Shown here: one piece after another, positions 53,701-61,554 of the stretch | How positions within the stretch are numbered: the first letter of the stretch is position 1 | Layout of the letters: every line of letters starts with the position of its first letter | DNA from: Paenibacillus lignilyticus | GTDB lineage: Bacteria; Bacillota; Bacilli; Paenibacillales; Paenibacillaceae | NCBI RefSeq assembly: GCF_017942085.1 | Contig: NZ_JAGKSP010000003.1 | Location: 1 to 64,000, forward strand | Reading direction: 5' to 3' | DNA: 64,000 bases | The notes under the pieces: model-generated | Databases searched by the model: none | Seen by the model: only the letters and a program-made list of their open reading frames with translations | Told to the model about the DNA's origin: nothing | Translations under genes and position numbers: made by a program

Positions 53701-53824
53701 TGCCGGATGTTTCAGCCGGCGCAAAGAACGATTGGGTCGCGCCGAACGAGACGACAGGAAATAATCCGGTAAGTAGAGCGATCGTACAAATGAAGGAAAT
53801 TAATTTAACAGACATCCTTCGCAT
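50777..53824 (-). CDS. Large secreted polysaccharide-active protein with Ig-like and DNRLRE modules
   Basis: A 1015-residue secreted protein with a signal peptide ending near V-S-F-G-A (about residue 29). An N-terminal beta domain (30-170; G-V-P-F-P-R-G-S) resembles the start of PcRGLX/YetA-like lyases. A central helical region (about 240-620) has features of an alpha/alpha toroid. Two almost identical Ig-like modules follow (about 625-815), then a C-terminal DNRLRE/CBM96-type domain (G-W-L-T-T-P-S-T-N-Q-G-V-L-L-Y-I). The combination suggests a polysaccharide lyase or hydrolase acting outside the cell. The exact activity is not decidable. Confidence 0.7.
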   Translation of the reverse strand: MRRMSVKLISFICTIALLTGLFPVVSFGATQSFFAPAETSGSISVKLYPMENVASGQTKLVTFGVPFPRGSITPANVSKIRVLKGGTEIPAYVEMQTPWRSITNASLDGASVRVARIQIQNTFTSVYPNSETITVEWGLNNRSQNIATLTNPRSAWHQVTSGTFVASDNVYEPDVYAVLPKDFLAEGVLKGTRMSTFDSSITESRDNPATMDATEHWTGYTEMEHAFKNNFYMLINEDDPAVIAGDSGSGYKSDYKTNYDPWLYDRAATMYTLYMRSGSLKALREAVRHTDFYKTKIYPATTTPARAVGLFTLKNPDPNGWPGGNGAMYSYDESMAYTYWLTGDNDMLTYIPLIVQAHETNDEPTRWDPSLGTWTERHTAFRLLANLIAYEVTGNTTYKTNVQNQTADFIWHQNGAGGLIPANRVDGGLYHYGSQHGDGVTSDLIASTWMSVLTEDAMIRAYAFTEDTNIANFVKRMGTFLNNASRSDAYHAYDTYVGALRYPDYMVKYDGTSDALDGGRGSSSDPTGGTTIEHNLEVGNAILWADYFGQLLGGSPNTTWESAVNDLYYGYDIGVNFWIRPTGPSAGKTAYRITPNRKWGWEFRTTGSFTWLASQLLSGSGGPGDTTAPTVAITAPTSGQTVSGTITVSANASDNVGVAGVQFKVDGTNVGTEDTSSPYSISYNTSGLAAGSHTITAAARDAAGNTTTSSSVSVTKSAAADTTAPTVSITAPTSGQTVSGTITVSANASDNVGVAGVQFKVDGTNVGTEDTTSPYSISYNTTSLTNGSHMITAVARDAAGNTTTTTSVPVTVSNSTTGTVTFQQGVSGYSGAKDVSLTSQYSGNGGNIISGTLKVFDQTSQTTPYEIDSLLRFDNISIPAGKTVASAKLTLKMNTWATGFTMEGRYMLTDYDPTYTLIGWQNRKSGAQWATAGAKGNGTDYMSGKSFAITSFTATGDQVIDITLDPTVVQGWLTTPSTNQGVLLYIDNPTNIAVDIYSAEDATTANRPKLSITYQ
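51377..51952 (-). repeat. Near-identical tandem Ig-module repeat
   Basis: Two 288-base units (51665-51952 and 51377-51664) encode the same module, with T-A-P-T-V-x-I-T-A-P-T-S-G-Q and S-A-N-A-S-D-N-V-G-V-A-G-V in both. The protein copies differ at few positions, which points to recent duplication or gene conversion. Confidence 0.8.
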
Positions 53825-54282
53825 AAATCCACACCTTCCAACATGAATTTGGTGGGTCTTCGAGTAAAAGCACGCTGTTGTCTTAGATGAGATAGCGAGC
53901 TAATACACTAAAAAATATCTTTTTTACTCACCCCCTCCCCGGATAGCCTAATTCTCCACGATTAAAATCCTCTCAAATTATTCCAATTAATGAAGAGTAT
54001 GAAGGGTGTCTTCTATTTTTGATATATCGAATTTTTTCAAAACTACCGTTTTTTTTTGAAAGTATAAAAAGAGTGAAGAAAGTGATAAAAGAGGCAAGAA
54101 AACGGAATTTATCCCATCTTCAATTCATCTTTAATACACCAGGTCTCGAAACGCATAAGGCGGGAACGCAAAAAAACCATCGCTACATGTTTGGCAATGG
54201 TTTTGATTAGGATCCAGCATGAATTCGTTGCCAGCTACCCGTTCGGCTATCGACTGCGCTTGCAGCATTCCGATTCGTTCGG
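53825..54282. other. Intergenic region
   Basis: About 460 bases upstream of the large secreted-protein gene. AT-rich with the minus-strand terminator at 54171-54206; a short plus-strand frame near 54019 is probably noise. No gene or known regulatory site is visible. Confidence 0.5.
54171..54206 (-). terminator. Terminator for the DUF6454 gene
   Basis: AACCATTGCC and a loose GCGATGGTT arm around ACATGTA with seven T on the minus strand; 75 bases past the stop. Confidence 0.6.
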
Positions 54283-55143
54283 TCATGCCGGGTTCAAATT
54301 GCGTGTCTCATAGACCAGCAGAGAGCCGCGCTCGTCGTCCGGCACCGCATACATCCGCAGCTCCATGCCCGCAGTCTCGAGAAATACCGGATTTCTGGTG
54401 ATCACATGTCCCTGCGGCGAAAATTCCGCGATGGGCACTTCGTGAAGAGCCTCCAGCGCGTTCATATCTATCAGGGCTAAACCACCTAGCTCGTACGGCT
54501 CGGCATAGCCACCTGCCGGATTCGCCAGCTCGGAGATGCCGCTCACAATCATTATCCCATCGCCAGCATATTGGCCATCCTGATAATCCACGAAGTGGCT
54601 CGCATTGTCTTTCGCCCGCAGCATCCTCCCCGCCTTGTTCCATTCATAGAACGTGCGCGAGCCCCAGCTATTCCCGATCAGCGATCCGTTCCGGCGGTCA
54701 TGAACCACGCCTCCGATATGATCCCGGACGCGAAAAGCTTCCTCTGCGAGCATCGTCACCGGATCCACCTTGTACACGATGGATTCGCTATGCGGCCTAT
54801 ATTCGGCGACCGGCACCCATAGATGCTCACCGTCGAAATCAATGCCACCCGGATGGTACACGTCTCCATCGCCAAGCAGCGTATGCTTCACGAGCTTCCC
54901 TCGGGTGTCAAAGGCAAACAGGTGGCCGATTCCCCTGCCGGGAGAACGGTCATACCCGTCCTGCGGTATATCATAACGAACCGGCATCCCGGCAAGCTCA
55001 ACCGAGGACATGTAGAAGAGATCCCCGATGCGAACCATTCCTTGGGCATGGCCGTTGTTGAATTGCAGATCAATCTTGTCTCGCAGTTCCCACCTCGTAC
55101 TGCGCGTAAGCTTTCGGAACGATGCGATAAGCCGATTATCCAT
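54283..55143 (-). CDS. DUF6454 family protein
   Basis: A 286-residue propeller-like protein of the uncharacterised DUF6454 family, with N-N-G-H-A-Q-G-M, H-P-G-G-I-D-F-D-G, W-V-P-V-A-E-Y-R-P and H-I-G-G-V-V-H-D-R. The start at 55143 (GGGAGG eleven bases upstream) excludes the first 41 codons of the longer open frame, which belong to a decayed DUF1801 gene. No signal peptide. Function unknown. Confidence 0.75.
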   Translation of the reverse strand: MDNRLIASFRKLTRSTRWELRDKIDLQFNNGHAQGMVRIGDLFYMSSVELAGMPVRYDIPQDGYDRSPGRGIGHLFAFDTRGKLVKHTLLGDGDVYHPGGIDFDGEHLWVPVAEYRPHSESIVYKVDPVTMLAEEAFRVRDHIGGVVHDRRNGSLIGNSWGSRTFYEWNKAGRMLRAKDNASHFVDYQDGQYAGDGIMIVSGISELANPAGGYAEPYELGGLALIDMNALEALHEVPIAEFSPQGHVITRNPVFLETAGMELRMYAVPDDERGSLLVYETRNLNPA

Positions 55144-55179
55144 AGTGAACTTGTCCTCCCAAAGTTGCGCGCGGATCAA

Positions 55180-55337
55180 TCCCAATTTTGTTATATTTTC
55201 ATTGTTTTTACCGTCCAAAAACCATAATTTACATTCCGGCATTGCTTGCAGAATGATGCGGTGCAAGCTTCCAAATCACTATGCTTTGGTTCAGATTGGC
55301 TGGCAATATACGTTTCGATTTGTTCATGTACATTCAT
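55180..55337 (-). pseudogene. DUF1801 family protein, frameshifted N-terminal remnant
   Basis: From the ATG at 55337 the frame reads M-N-V-H-E-Q-I-E-T-Y-I-A-S-Q, then D-L-E-A; a one-base loss near 55268 moves the rest, H-R-I-I-L-Q-A-M-P-E-C-K-L-W-F-L-D-G-K, into the frame that runs on into DUF6454. Together these are the opening of DUF1801. The C-terminal part is absent. The fusion of both genes into one open frame is accidental. Confidence 0.7.
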
Positions 55338-55410
55338 ATAAAGTGCACACCTCTTCAAATAATACCTTCATGCAACATAGTTGTGAACCGGCCACCGATC
55401 CGGATTCATT

Positions 55411-56364
55411 CTAGTATCCTGTTGACCATGCAGCTTCAATCTGCTCTAACCATGACTTGGCACTAGCTTTATACCCTTGGTAGGAGTCTTCTCCCCAATG
55501 CAGATAGGACACCGATAGGAGCTCGACTGTTTCAAAGAGCTGATAATATAGCTGCTTGATTTCAAAAAAAGGTGACAGCTTGCGTAGGCTTGAATATCCT
55601 GCCATGAATGCCTGCTGCAACTCCGGTAATTGGGTGAATACCTCCCTGGAATGCAGCGATTTGAAGTCGAACTCCGGATCGCCGGCAATCGACCACTCCA
55701 TATCTAGAATTGCTGTAATCTCTCCATCTGCACACAGCATGTTCGCAAAATGATAGTCGTTGTGAACCAACGATGCTGTTGCTATTCCACTGAACAAACT
55801 CGTTGCTCTCTTATATACGAAGACATAACGCTCGGCTTCCTCAGGATTTAAAATGCCAAGCTTCAGACAACGATTGGTTCGTTGCTTCATGCCCTCAACT
55901 AAATACCGCTGCCAGCTGTCATATTGATTAGTAGACGAGAGAGCAAGCTCTCCAAACCTATCCCGCCTAATACCATGAATTTGGGCAAGCAAAACGCCCG
56001 AGTTATATGCCAGCTTGATTTTTGCTTCATCGGTAGCCGCTTCCGACGCCTTCCATATATCGATGCCCGGCATCTTGCTTGTAATCAATATCTCATATGG
56101 TAAATGTTCATGGCTGTTATCAAAAACATAAACATCTGGAACCGGTATGCCTTCCGATTTCATCAGTTGAAGCGCTTGCTGCTCATTGTCAAATTTCGGG
56201 AGCTCCACGTCTCTGACATTTACTCTAACTACATAATGATCGTTAATAAAAACACAAGGATTCACGATTCCCCGATCCGAATATTCTATACGTTCAATTC
56301 GTCCGAGACTATGCTTCTCGAAAAGAGCTTGAATCGTTAAGCTGTCAAATCTCATAGATTTCAT
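55411..56364 (-). CDS. Aminoglycoside phosphotransferase-family protein
   Basis: A 317-residue APH/choline-kinase-fold protein. The catalytic loop L-V-H-N-D-Y-H-F-A-N-M carries the Asp in an H-x-D-x4-N form, and I-L-D-M-E-W holds the metal Asp. V-V-R-V-N-V and P-Y-E-I-L-I-T-S-K-M-P-G shape the ATP cleft. The start at 56364 has GAGAGGG six bases upstream. Likely phosphorylates a small molecule; antibiotic resistance should not be assumed. Confidence 0.85.
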   Translation of the reverse strand: MKSMRFDSLTIQALFEKHSLGRIERIEYSDRGIVNPCVFINDHYVVRVNVRDVELPKFDNEQQALQLMKSEGIPVPDVYVFDNSHEHLPYEILITSKMPGIDIWKASEAATDEAKIKLAYNSGVLLAQIHGIRRDRFGELALSSTNQYDSWQRYLVEGMKQRTNRCLKLGILNPEEAERYVFVYKRATSLFSGIATASLVHNDYHFANMLCADGEITAILDMEWSIAGDPEFDFKSLHSREVFTQLPELQQAFMAGYSSLRKLSPFFEIKQLYYQLFETVELLSVSYLHWGEDSYQGYKASAKSWLEQIEAAWSTGY

Positions 56365-56469
56365 GGCATACCCTCTCATTCGTCACGGATTGTTGCAGTC
56401 GAGCGGCCGATCGTGCCGGCAGCTTCGTCATAGGCGAGTATTGTGTTCATCACTTTGTCCACAGAACTA

Positions 56470-57474
56470 TTATGCAAATGCTTCACGCCATTCATCCAGC
56501 GAGTCTACTATCGATAATCCCCATTTTACATACCACAACATATCGGAAGCATAATTTCGAGCGGCATCGCTGTCTTCCAAGCGTGTCACCCATCCACCGA
56601 TGCCCCATAAAGGCTGTCTCGCCATAGCTAATGGTAACGCAGCACGTTCATCAGCCGATAATGGAATATCTAATCCTTCATTATATGCTTGTAGAAGCTT
56701 ACGAAACCGAATGAATCTATTCCCATTATCCGGCGTAAACAGTGAGTATTTAGCGTCTGCAAAATAAAATGTCAATGCTACATCATCAATGCGTGGGCGC
56801 ATTCCCATAAAGTCAAAATCCCCTACCAAAACAAGACGGTCATCTTGAAAAAGCACATTATTATCCCAACAGTTTCCATGAACCAGTTGGCATGGAAGGC
56901 GCTGCTCAAGTTTATCTAGGCGTTCAGCCAACTCTTCTGCAGTATCTGCAACCAGTTGTTCGTGCTCGGTCAGGTTTGTCCAAGCGCGCATGCGAGCAAC
57001 CCCTTTACGGGTCATGGATAAAGCGGTTTCAGCCGGTATATGATTTGCAAACGGTTTATGTCCAACATCATGATGCAAAGACAATGATGAAAAGATGGAA
57101 TGGATACGACCTAACTGAGGTAAACCTATCGTCAAACGTTCCCACGTATCCATTGTTCCGTTACTGGGTACAAATTCCTCTGCGGTTATGAAGCGGTCTT
57201 CCCATGCACAATGGGTTTGACCATCACAAGTGGGCAATAATACAGCACATGGCACCTTGCCTTGCAATGCCACCATTGCTTGTTGGATCCCTTCTAATCG
57301 TTCCAATGATACTGATGGTAGATAAATTCGTACAACATGGGGCTTTTCCCTGTAAGAAACCAACAAATTCAAGTTGTATCCCCCGCCAAGATCGGTAAAT
57401 GAACTGGAAGGAAGGTTGCGCACGAATCCCCTGCCGAATCCCTTTCTCATCTGTTGAGAAGTCAAGCGCATCAT
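56470..57474 (-). CDS. Phosphotransferase-family protein with substituted catalytic Asp
   Basis: A 334-residue APH-fold protein with the N-lobe G-G-G-Y-N-L-N-L and the catalytic region Q-L-V-H-G-N-C-W-D-N-N-V, where canonical kinases have H-G-D. Asn201 (codon AAC) replaces the catalytic Asp. The metal Asp motif V-G-D-F-D-F is intact. It may be a pseudokinase or an altered enzyme. It lies 105 bases upstream of the preceding APH gene on the same strand, and the two are not close in sequence. Confidence 0.8.
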   Translation of the reverse strand: MMRLTSQQMRKGFGRGFVRNLPSSSFTDLGGGYNLNLLVSYREKPHVVRIYLPSVSLERLEGIQQAMVALQGKVPCAVLLPTCDGQTHCAWEDRFITAEEFVPSNGTMDTWERLTIGLPQLGRIHSIFSSLSLHHDVGHKPFANHIPAETALSMTRKGVARMRAWTNLTEHEQLVADTAEELAERLDKLEQRLPCQLVHGNCWDNNVLFQDDRLVLVGDFDFMGMRPRIDDVALTFYFADAKYSLFTPDNGNRFIRFRKLLQAYNEGLDIPLSADERAALPLAMARQPLWGIGGWVTRLEDSDAARNYASDMLWYVKWGLSIVDSLDEWREAFA

Positions 57475-57559
57475 TCATCTGCAGCTAAACCCCACTTTCT
57501 TTTTATTAATACAAGAACATATGTGACGCAGCTTGAACCAAAACAACGCAATGGAAATA

Positions 57560-59389
57560 TCACGCTCCGACATAATACTGTGCCTGGGCATTCCACAGTT
57601 CCGCGTATTTCCCGCCCCGGTCGGTTATAAGTTCGTCATGGGATCCGCGTTGAATGAGACGACCCTCGTGAAATACGGCGATGTCGTGACAGAACTTGCA
57701 GGAAGAGAGCCGATGGGAGACGAAGATTGCTGTCTTGTTGCTGATTAACTCATTAAATCGGGAATAGATCTCGAACTCCGCGATGGGGTCCAGTGCCGCA
57801 GTTGGCTCGTCAAGAACCACAAAAGGCGCGTTTTTATACAGTGCCCGTGCCAGCGCAACCTTCTGTGCTTCGCCTCCTGAAATTTCAACGCCGTCATCGG
57901 AAAAATCCTTGTGCAAAAAGGTATGAAGCCCACCCGTCATGTTGTTTAACTTCGATCCAAACCCAGCCAAAATGAGTGATTCCTTCGCCAATTCTGCATC
58001 ATAGCTCTCCGACGCGGCAACGTTATGGCCAAGTGAGAAGGAATAGAGCTTGAAATCTTGAAACACGACGCTGAAAACGCCCATATAGGCCGAATAGTTG
58101 TACTCTCTGATATCGATATTGTTTAATGTGATTACTCCCTCTGTAGGTTCATAAAGCCGGCATAGGAGCTTAATCATAGTCGTCTTGCCGCTGCCATTCA
58201 GCCCTACGACAGCAAGCCGCTGGCCGATATTGAACTTCATGCTAAGGTGTTTAATGGCATAATTGTCGGCGCCGGGATACCTAAACGACACGTCACGGAA
58301 CTCAAATTCCAGATCCCCTTGCGGGATTGGTCTGTTTCCCTTGTTCTCTCGCATGTTGTCCGGCAGGTCGAGATAATCGAAGAATTGGCCGAGATACTGG
58401 TTGTTCGTAATAAAGTTGCCCAGAACCGAGACCAGCTTGGCCAGCGCGCCTACTGCGCCGGAAACCGCGCCGATATATTGAACCACGCTGCCTAAAGGAT
58501 ACATGCCATATAAGGCGCGCAGACCGATAAAGAGATAGACGCAGCCGCCCAGCACGGCATTTACAGCCGCTGCCAATGCGTTGTTTTTACCAATTAAGTC
58601 GAAAATTCTGTACCAGAACTCCGCTCCAACTGATTTATTATAGTGTTCCTCGATCGCTGAGGCTTGTTTATAAAGGCGAATATCCTTCGCGGCATTCTTT
58701 GCCTTCATATACTCGTTAAAAAAATGGACATAGGTGTTTGACTTCGGGTTTTCCTCAAACACCGTTTGCTGGATCCTCTCCTCCCTCTTCTTGAGCACGT
58801 ACGTAAAGGGAAGGATCAGCAGAACGAGAATGATCAGCAAAACGGTAGCAAACGGAGAGGTTATAAACGACTTTTCGTAAGAAGATACAGCCGTAAACAT
58901 GCCGAAGAACAGTACGATAGACGCGATTAGTTCAAAAATCGGCTGCAACAGTTCCGGCAAACTGTAGTGCAGACGAAGAAGACCAAGTCCGTTGCCGTTT
59001 GTCTTCGCTTCAATATCCGCTAACTTTTCATTATTCATCGTATCTTCCACTTGATCGTAATTAAGCTGCATGTACCGATTGCCCAGGAAGAAGTAGAAAC
59101 GCGCCCACAAGGTACTGTTTAAAGTCGTAACCCGGCGAGAGACAGCGGCGTTTGCAGCTGACAATACAAATGCAAGCCCTACTGCAAGCGCGGCGTACAG
59201 GATGATGCGACTTGTGTCGCGCGCGCCGGCCAACTCGTTAATGATCTGCGCTGACAGGAAAAGTATCATTAACGGCTGTACGGCGTTTATGAAAGAAGAG
59301 ACGAAAGTAAGCGGAATATAGGTCGGCGTAAGGCGATTTACAATCCCGTATCCGCGTCGCAGGTTATGCCAGATGGAGCGCGTCTTCAT
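57560..59389 (-). CDS. ABC transporter permease/ATPase (half-transporter 2)
   Basis: A 609-residue exporter subunit: a six-helix membrane domain (to about 320) followed by an ATPase with V-G-L-N-G-S-G-K-T-T (Walker A), I-S-G-G-E-A-Q-K (signature) and V-V-L-D-E-P-T-A-A. The start at 59389 overlaps the upstream gene's end by 26 bases, so the pair is translationally coupled. No C39 peptidase domain. It probably forms a heterodimer with its neighbour; the cargo is unknown (peptide or drug). Confidence 0.9.
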   Translation of the reverse strand: MKTRSIWHNLRRGYGIVNRLTPTYIPLTFVSSFINAVQPLMILFLSAQIINELAGARDTSRIILYAALAVGLAFVLSAANAAVSRRVTTLNSTLWARFYFFLGNRYMQLNYDQVEDTMNNEKLADIEAKTNGNGLGLLRLHYSLPELLQPIFELIASIVLFFGMFTAVSSYEKSFITSPFATVLLIILVLLILPFTYVLKKREERIQQTVFEENPKSNTYVHFFNEYMKAKNAAKDIRLYKQASAIEEHYNKSVGAEFWYRIFDLIGKNNALAAAVNAVLGGCVYLFIGLRALYGMYPLGSVVQYIGAVSGAVGALAKLVSVLGNFITNNQYLGQFFDYLDLPDNMRENKGNRPIPQGDLEFEFRDVSFRYPGADNYAIKHLSMKFNIGQRLAVVGLNGSGKTTMIKLLCRLYEPTEGVITLNNIDIREYNYSAYMGVFSVVFQDFKLYSFSLGHNVAASESYDAELAKESLILAGFGSKLNNMTGGLHTFLHKDFSDDGVEISGGEAQKVALARALYKNAPFVVLDEPTAALDPIAEFEIYSRFNELISNKTAIFVSHRLSSCKFCHDIAVFHEGRLIQRGSHDELITDRGGKYAELWNAQAQYYVGA

Positions 59390-61211
59390 TCTCGGAAACC
59401 TCCCCGTCCTTGTAGTAGTGGGACTGGACGTTAAACATCTCCGCATATTTCCCGCCATGTCTCATAAGCTCGTCGTGCGTGCCGCACTCGGCGATGCCTC
59501 CGCCGTCAATGAACAGAATCCTGTCGCAAAAACGCGTGCTTGCCAGTCTGTGGGAGATATAAATGGAGGTTTTACCGGCAGTCAGCTCGGCGTAACGCTG
59601 ATAGATTTCGCTCTCCGCGATAGGATCAAGCGCAGCAGTCGGCTCATCCAGGATAATAACCGGCGCGTCTTTATACAAGGCGCGCGCCAGCGCAAGCTTC
59701 TGCTGCTCGCCGCCTGAGAGCTCAATTGCATCGTTGTGTACGCGGCGCACAAGCAGCGTTGACTCCCCTTTCTCAAGCCCGCTCACTTTATCCATAAGAC
59801 CGGACATTTCCAGGCATTTCTTTACCTTCCCGTAATCTGTCTTTTCAGGCGATTGTTGAGATATATTTCCGGCAATATCACAGCAGAACAAATGGATATC
59901 TTGAAACACCGTCGAGAAGAGCGCAAAGAATTCATCTCTGTTATACCGCGTGATGTCGACGCCTCCGAGCGTAATCTCGCCGGATGTCGGTTTATAGAGC
60001 CCGCATAAGAGCTTGATAAACGTCGTCTTGCCTGCCCCGTTACCCCCGACAATGGCAATGCGCTCCCCCGGTTTAATATCAAGATCTATGCCGGTAAGGG
60101 TCGGTTTGTTTGCCTCCGGATAGGTATAGCCGACGTTTCTAAGCGTAATCGCGGGAGGCAGCTTGTCTCCGGATTGCAGCTCATGGCCGGCGCCGGTGTT
60201 TGAAATATCCGGGACGTCAAGATAAACGCGAATATCGGACATCTCGCTTAAAGCACGCATAAGCTCGCTTGAGCTTCTCAATATGCCCGATAACCAACCG
60301 GCAAACGCGCCAATGGCGGCAAACACGAGCACGAAATTGCCCAAGGTCATCTTGTCGTGGATCAGCAAATAAATAAGAAACGCGTATGCTGCACCGTCAC
60401 GCAGGAGGCTGAGCGCTGCATCCGACAGATGAGCCTTCATGTCGCCTGTCGCTACCTCCCGTTCTTTCTTGGTGCTGGCAGCGAGTACGTTTCGAAACAT
60501 GCCGTTGATTAAGCTGCCTAGGTCATATAGGCGTATATCCTTGCCGCCTGACGGCTCTTTCGATACTTTCTGGATATACCACAGCTTGCCATGAAGCTTG
60601 GACCGCTCCTCGCGCGTGGCCATCTCAATCTTGCGGGCCCGCGAGAGCGCCAGCCAATTGATCCCGGCTGAGACAGCCAGAAAGAGAATAATGAGAGGAT
60701 GTACCGTTACAATAACCATCCCGTATGTAACAAAACCTAATACGTTCATTAGTAGCTGGGAGGTGTTGCGCGGTATGTTGGAGGCGGGAGAGTGGTTGCT
60801 TTGCATGGCGCGCCATGCCTTTTCCCCCAGCTTGGCGTATCCGGGACTCTCTAACACCTCGAAGTCCATATTTAGATGCTTATGCATCGTAGTTTGAAGA
60901 TGTTTCAATATGCTGATTGTACCGACAGATTCATTGGTAATGAGGTCGGCGTAGCTCTTCGCACTGCTCAGCAAGGCCAGAAGAAGCGCCATTGCGCCAA
61001 CTGACAATATAAACCTGCCTGGCGTGACACCTGCTGTAATATTGTCGATGACAATTTTGGGCATAAGGATACTTACGAATGGCAGACCGACACCTACCAG
61101 CACCGAGATGACACAACAAATCAGCGTAAGTGGTCTTGCCCGCCAGTGCAACCGCATGGCATAACTGATGTTTGACCAAGCGGAGTACGTCGCTCCTTTC
61201 TCAGTTGACAC
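59364..61211 (-). CDS. ABC transporter permease/ATPase (half-transporter 1)
   Basis: A 615-residue exporter subunit with six membrane helices and an ATPase containing V-G-G-N-G-A-G-K-T-T, L-S-G-G-E-Q-Q-K and I-L-D-E-P-T-A-A. The start is GTG (61211) with GGGGGA six bases upstream. It is the first gene of the pair. A regulator is not obvious next to it; the promoter region is 61212-61554. Confidence 0.9.
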   Translation of the reverse strand: MSTEKGATYSAWSNISYAMRLHWRARPLTLICCVISVLVGVGLPFVSILMPKIVIDNITAGVTPGRFILSVGAMALLLALLSSAKSYADLITNESVGTISILKHLQTTMHKHLNMDFEVLESPGYAKLGEKAWRAMQSNHSPASNIPRNTSQLLMNVLGFVTYGMVIVTVHPLIILFLAVSAGINWLALSRARKIEMATREERSKLHGKLWYIQKVSKEPSGGKDIRLYDLGSLINGMFRNVLAASTKKEREVATGDMKAHLSDAALSLLRDGAAYAFLIYLLIHDKMTLGNFVLVFAAIGAFAGWLSGILRSSSELMRALSEMSDIRVYLDVPDISNTGAGHELQSGDKLPPAITLRNVGYTYPEANKPTLTGIDLDIKPGERIAIVGGNGAGKTTFIKLLCGLYKPTSGEITLGGVDITRYNRDEFFALFSTVFQDIHLFCCDIAGNISQQSPEKTDYGKVKKCLEMSGLMDKVSGLEKGESTLLVRRVHNDAIELSGGEQQKLALARALYKDAPVIILDEPTAALDPIAESEIYQRYAELTAGKTSIYISHRLASTRFCDRILFIDGGGIAECGTHDELMRHGGKYAEMFNVQSHYYKDGEVSENEDALHLA

Positions 61212-61554
61212 TTTAAATCCCCCTTATTGTAGTAATTAATTAATCGTACAGCATCATGAAGTGCAATGTCGGAATCAGCATAGCACACCTTCGAATGACA
61301 ACCTATCAAGCGTTAGTTGAAATTGCAGGCTTTGGAAGATTCAATTAACGGTAGAATTGGCCATCGTTTGAAATGAATTCCTCTAATTTCTTTATAATAA
61401 CTCCGTTTTCCTGCCCGCTGGCGTAATGAATATGGTTAGCATAACCGGCCTCCATCGGAGCTGAATAGTCAAACAACGCTTCCATTGTAGCGAAACGTCA
61501 TTTAGAAACATACAATGCTAGTATTCTATGAAAAGCAAGATTGAGGTGATAGTG
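61212..61554. other. Divergent intergenic region
   Basis: Holds the promoter region of the ABC pair (AT-rich, 61212-61260), a CCGCTGGCGTAATG repeat motif near 61420 and a 46-codon minus-strand frame (61345-61485) starting M-E-A-L-F-D-Y-S-A-P-M-E-A-G-Y. The frame ends K-L-E-E-F-I-S-N-D-G-Q-F-Y-R, reads like a real protein end and lacks a ribosome site, so it is probably a gene remnant of unknown family. Confidence 0.4.
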
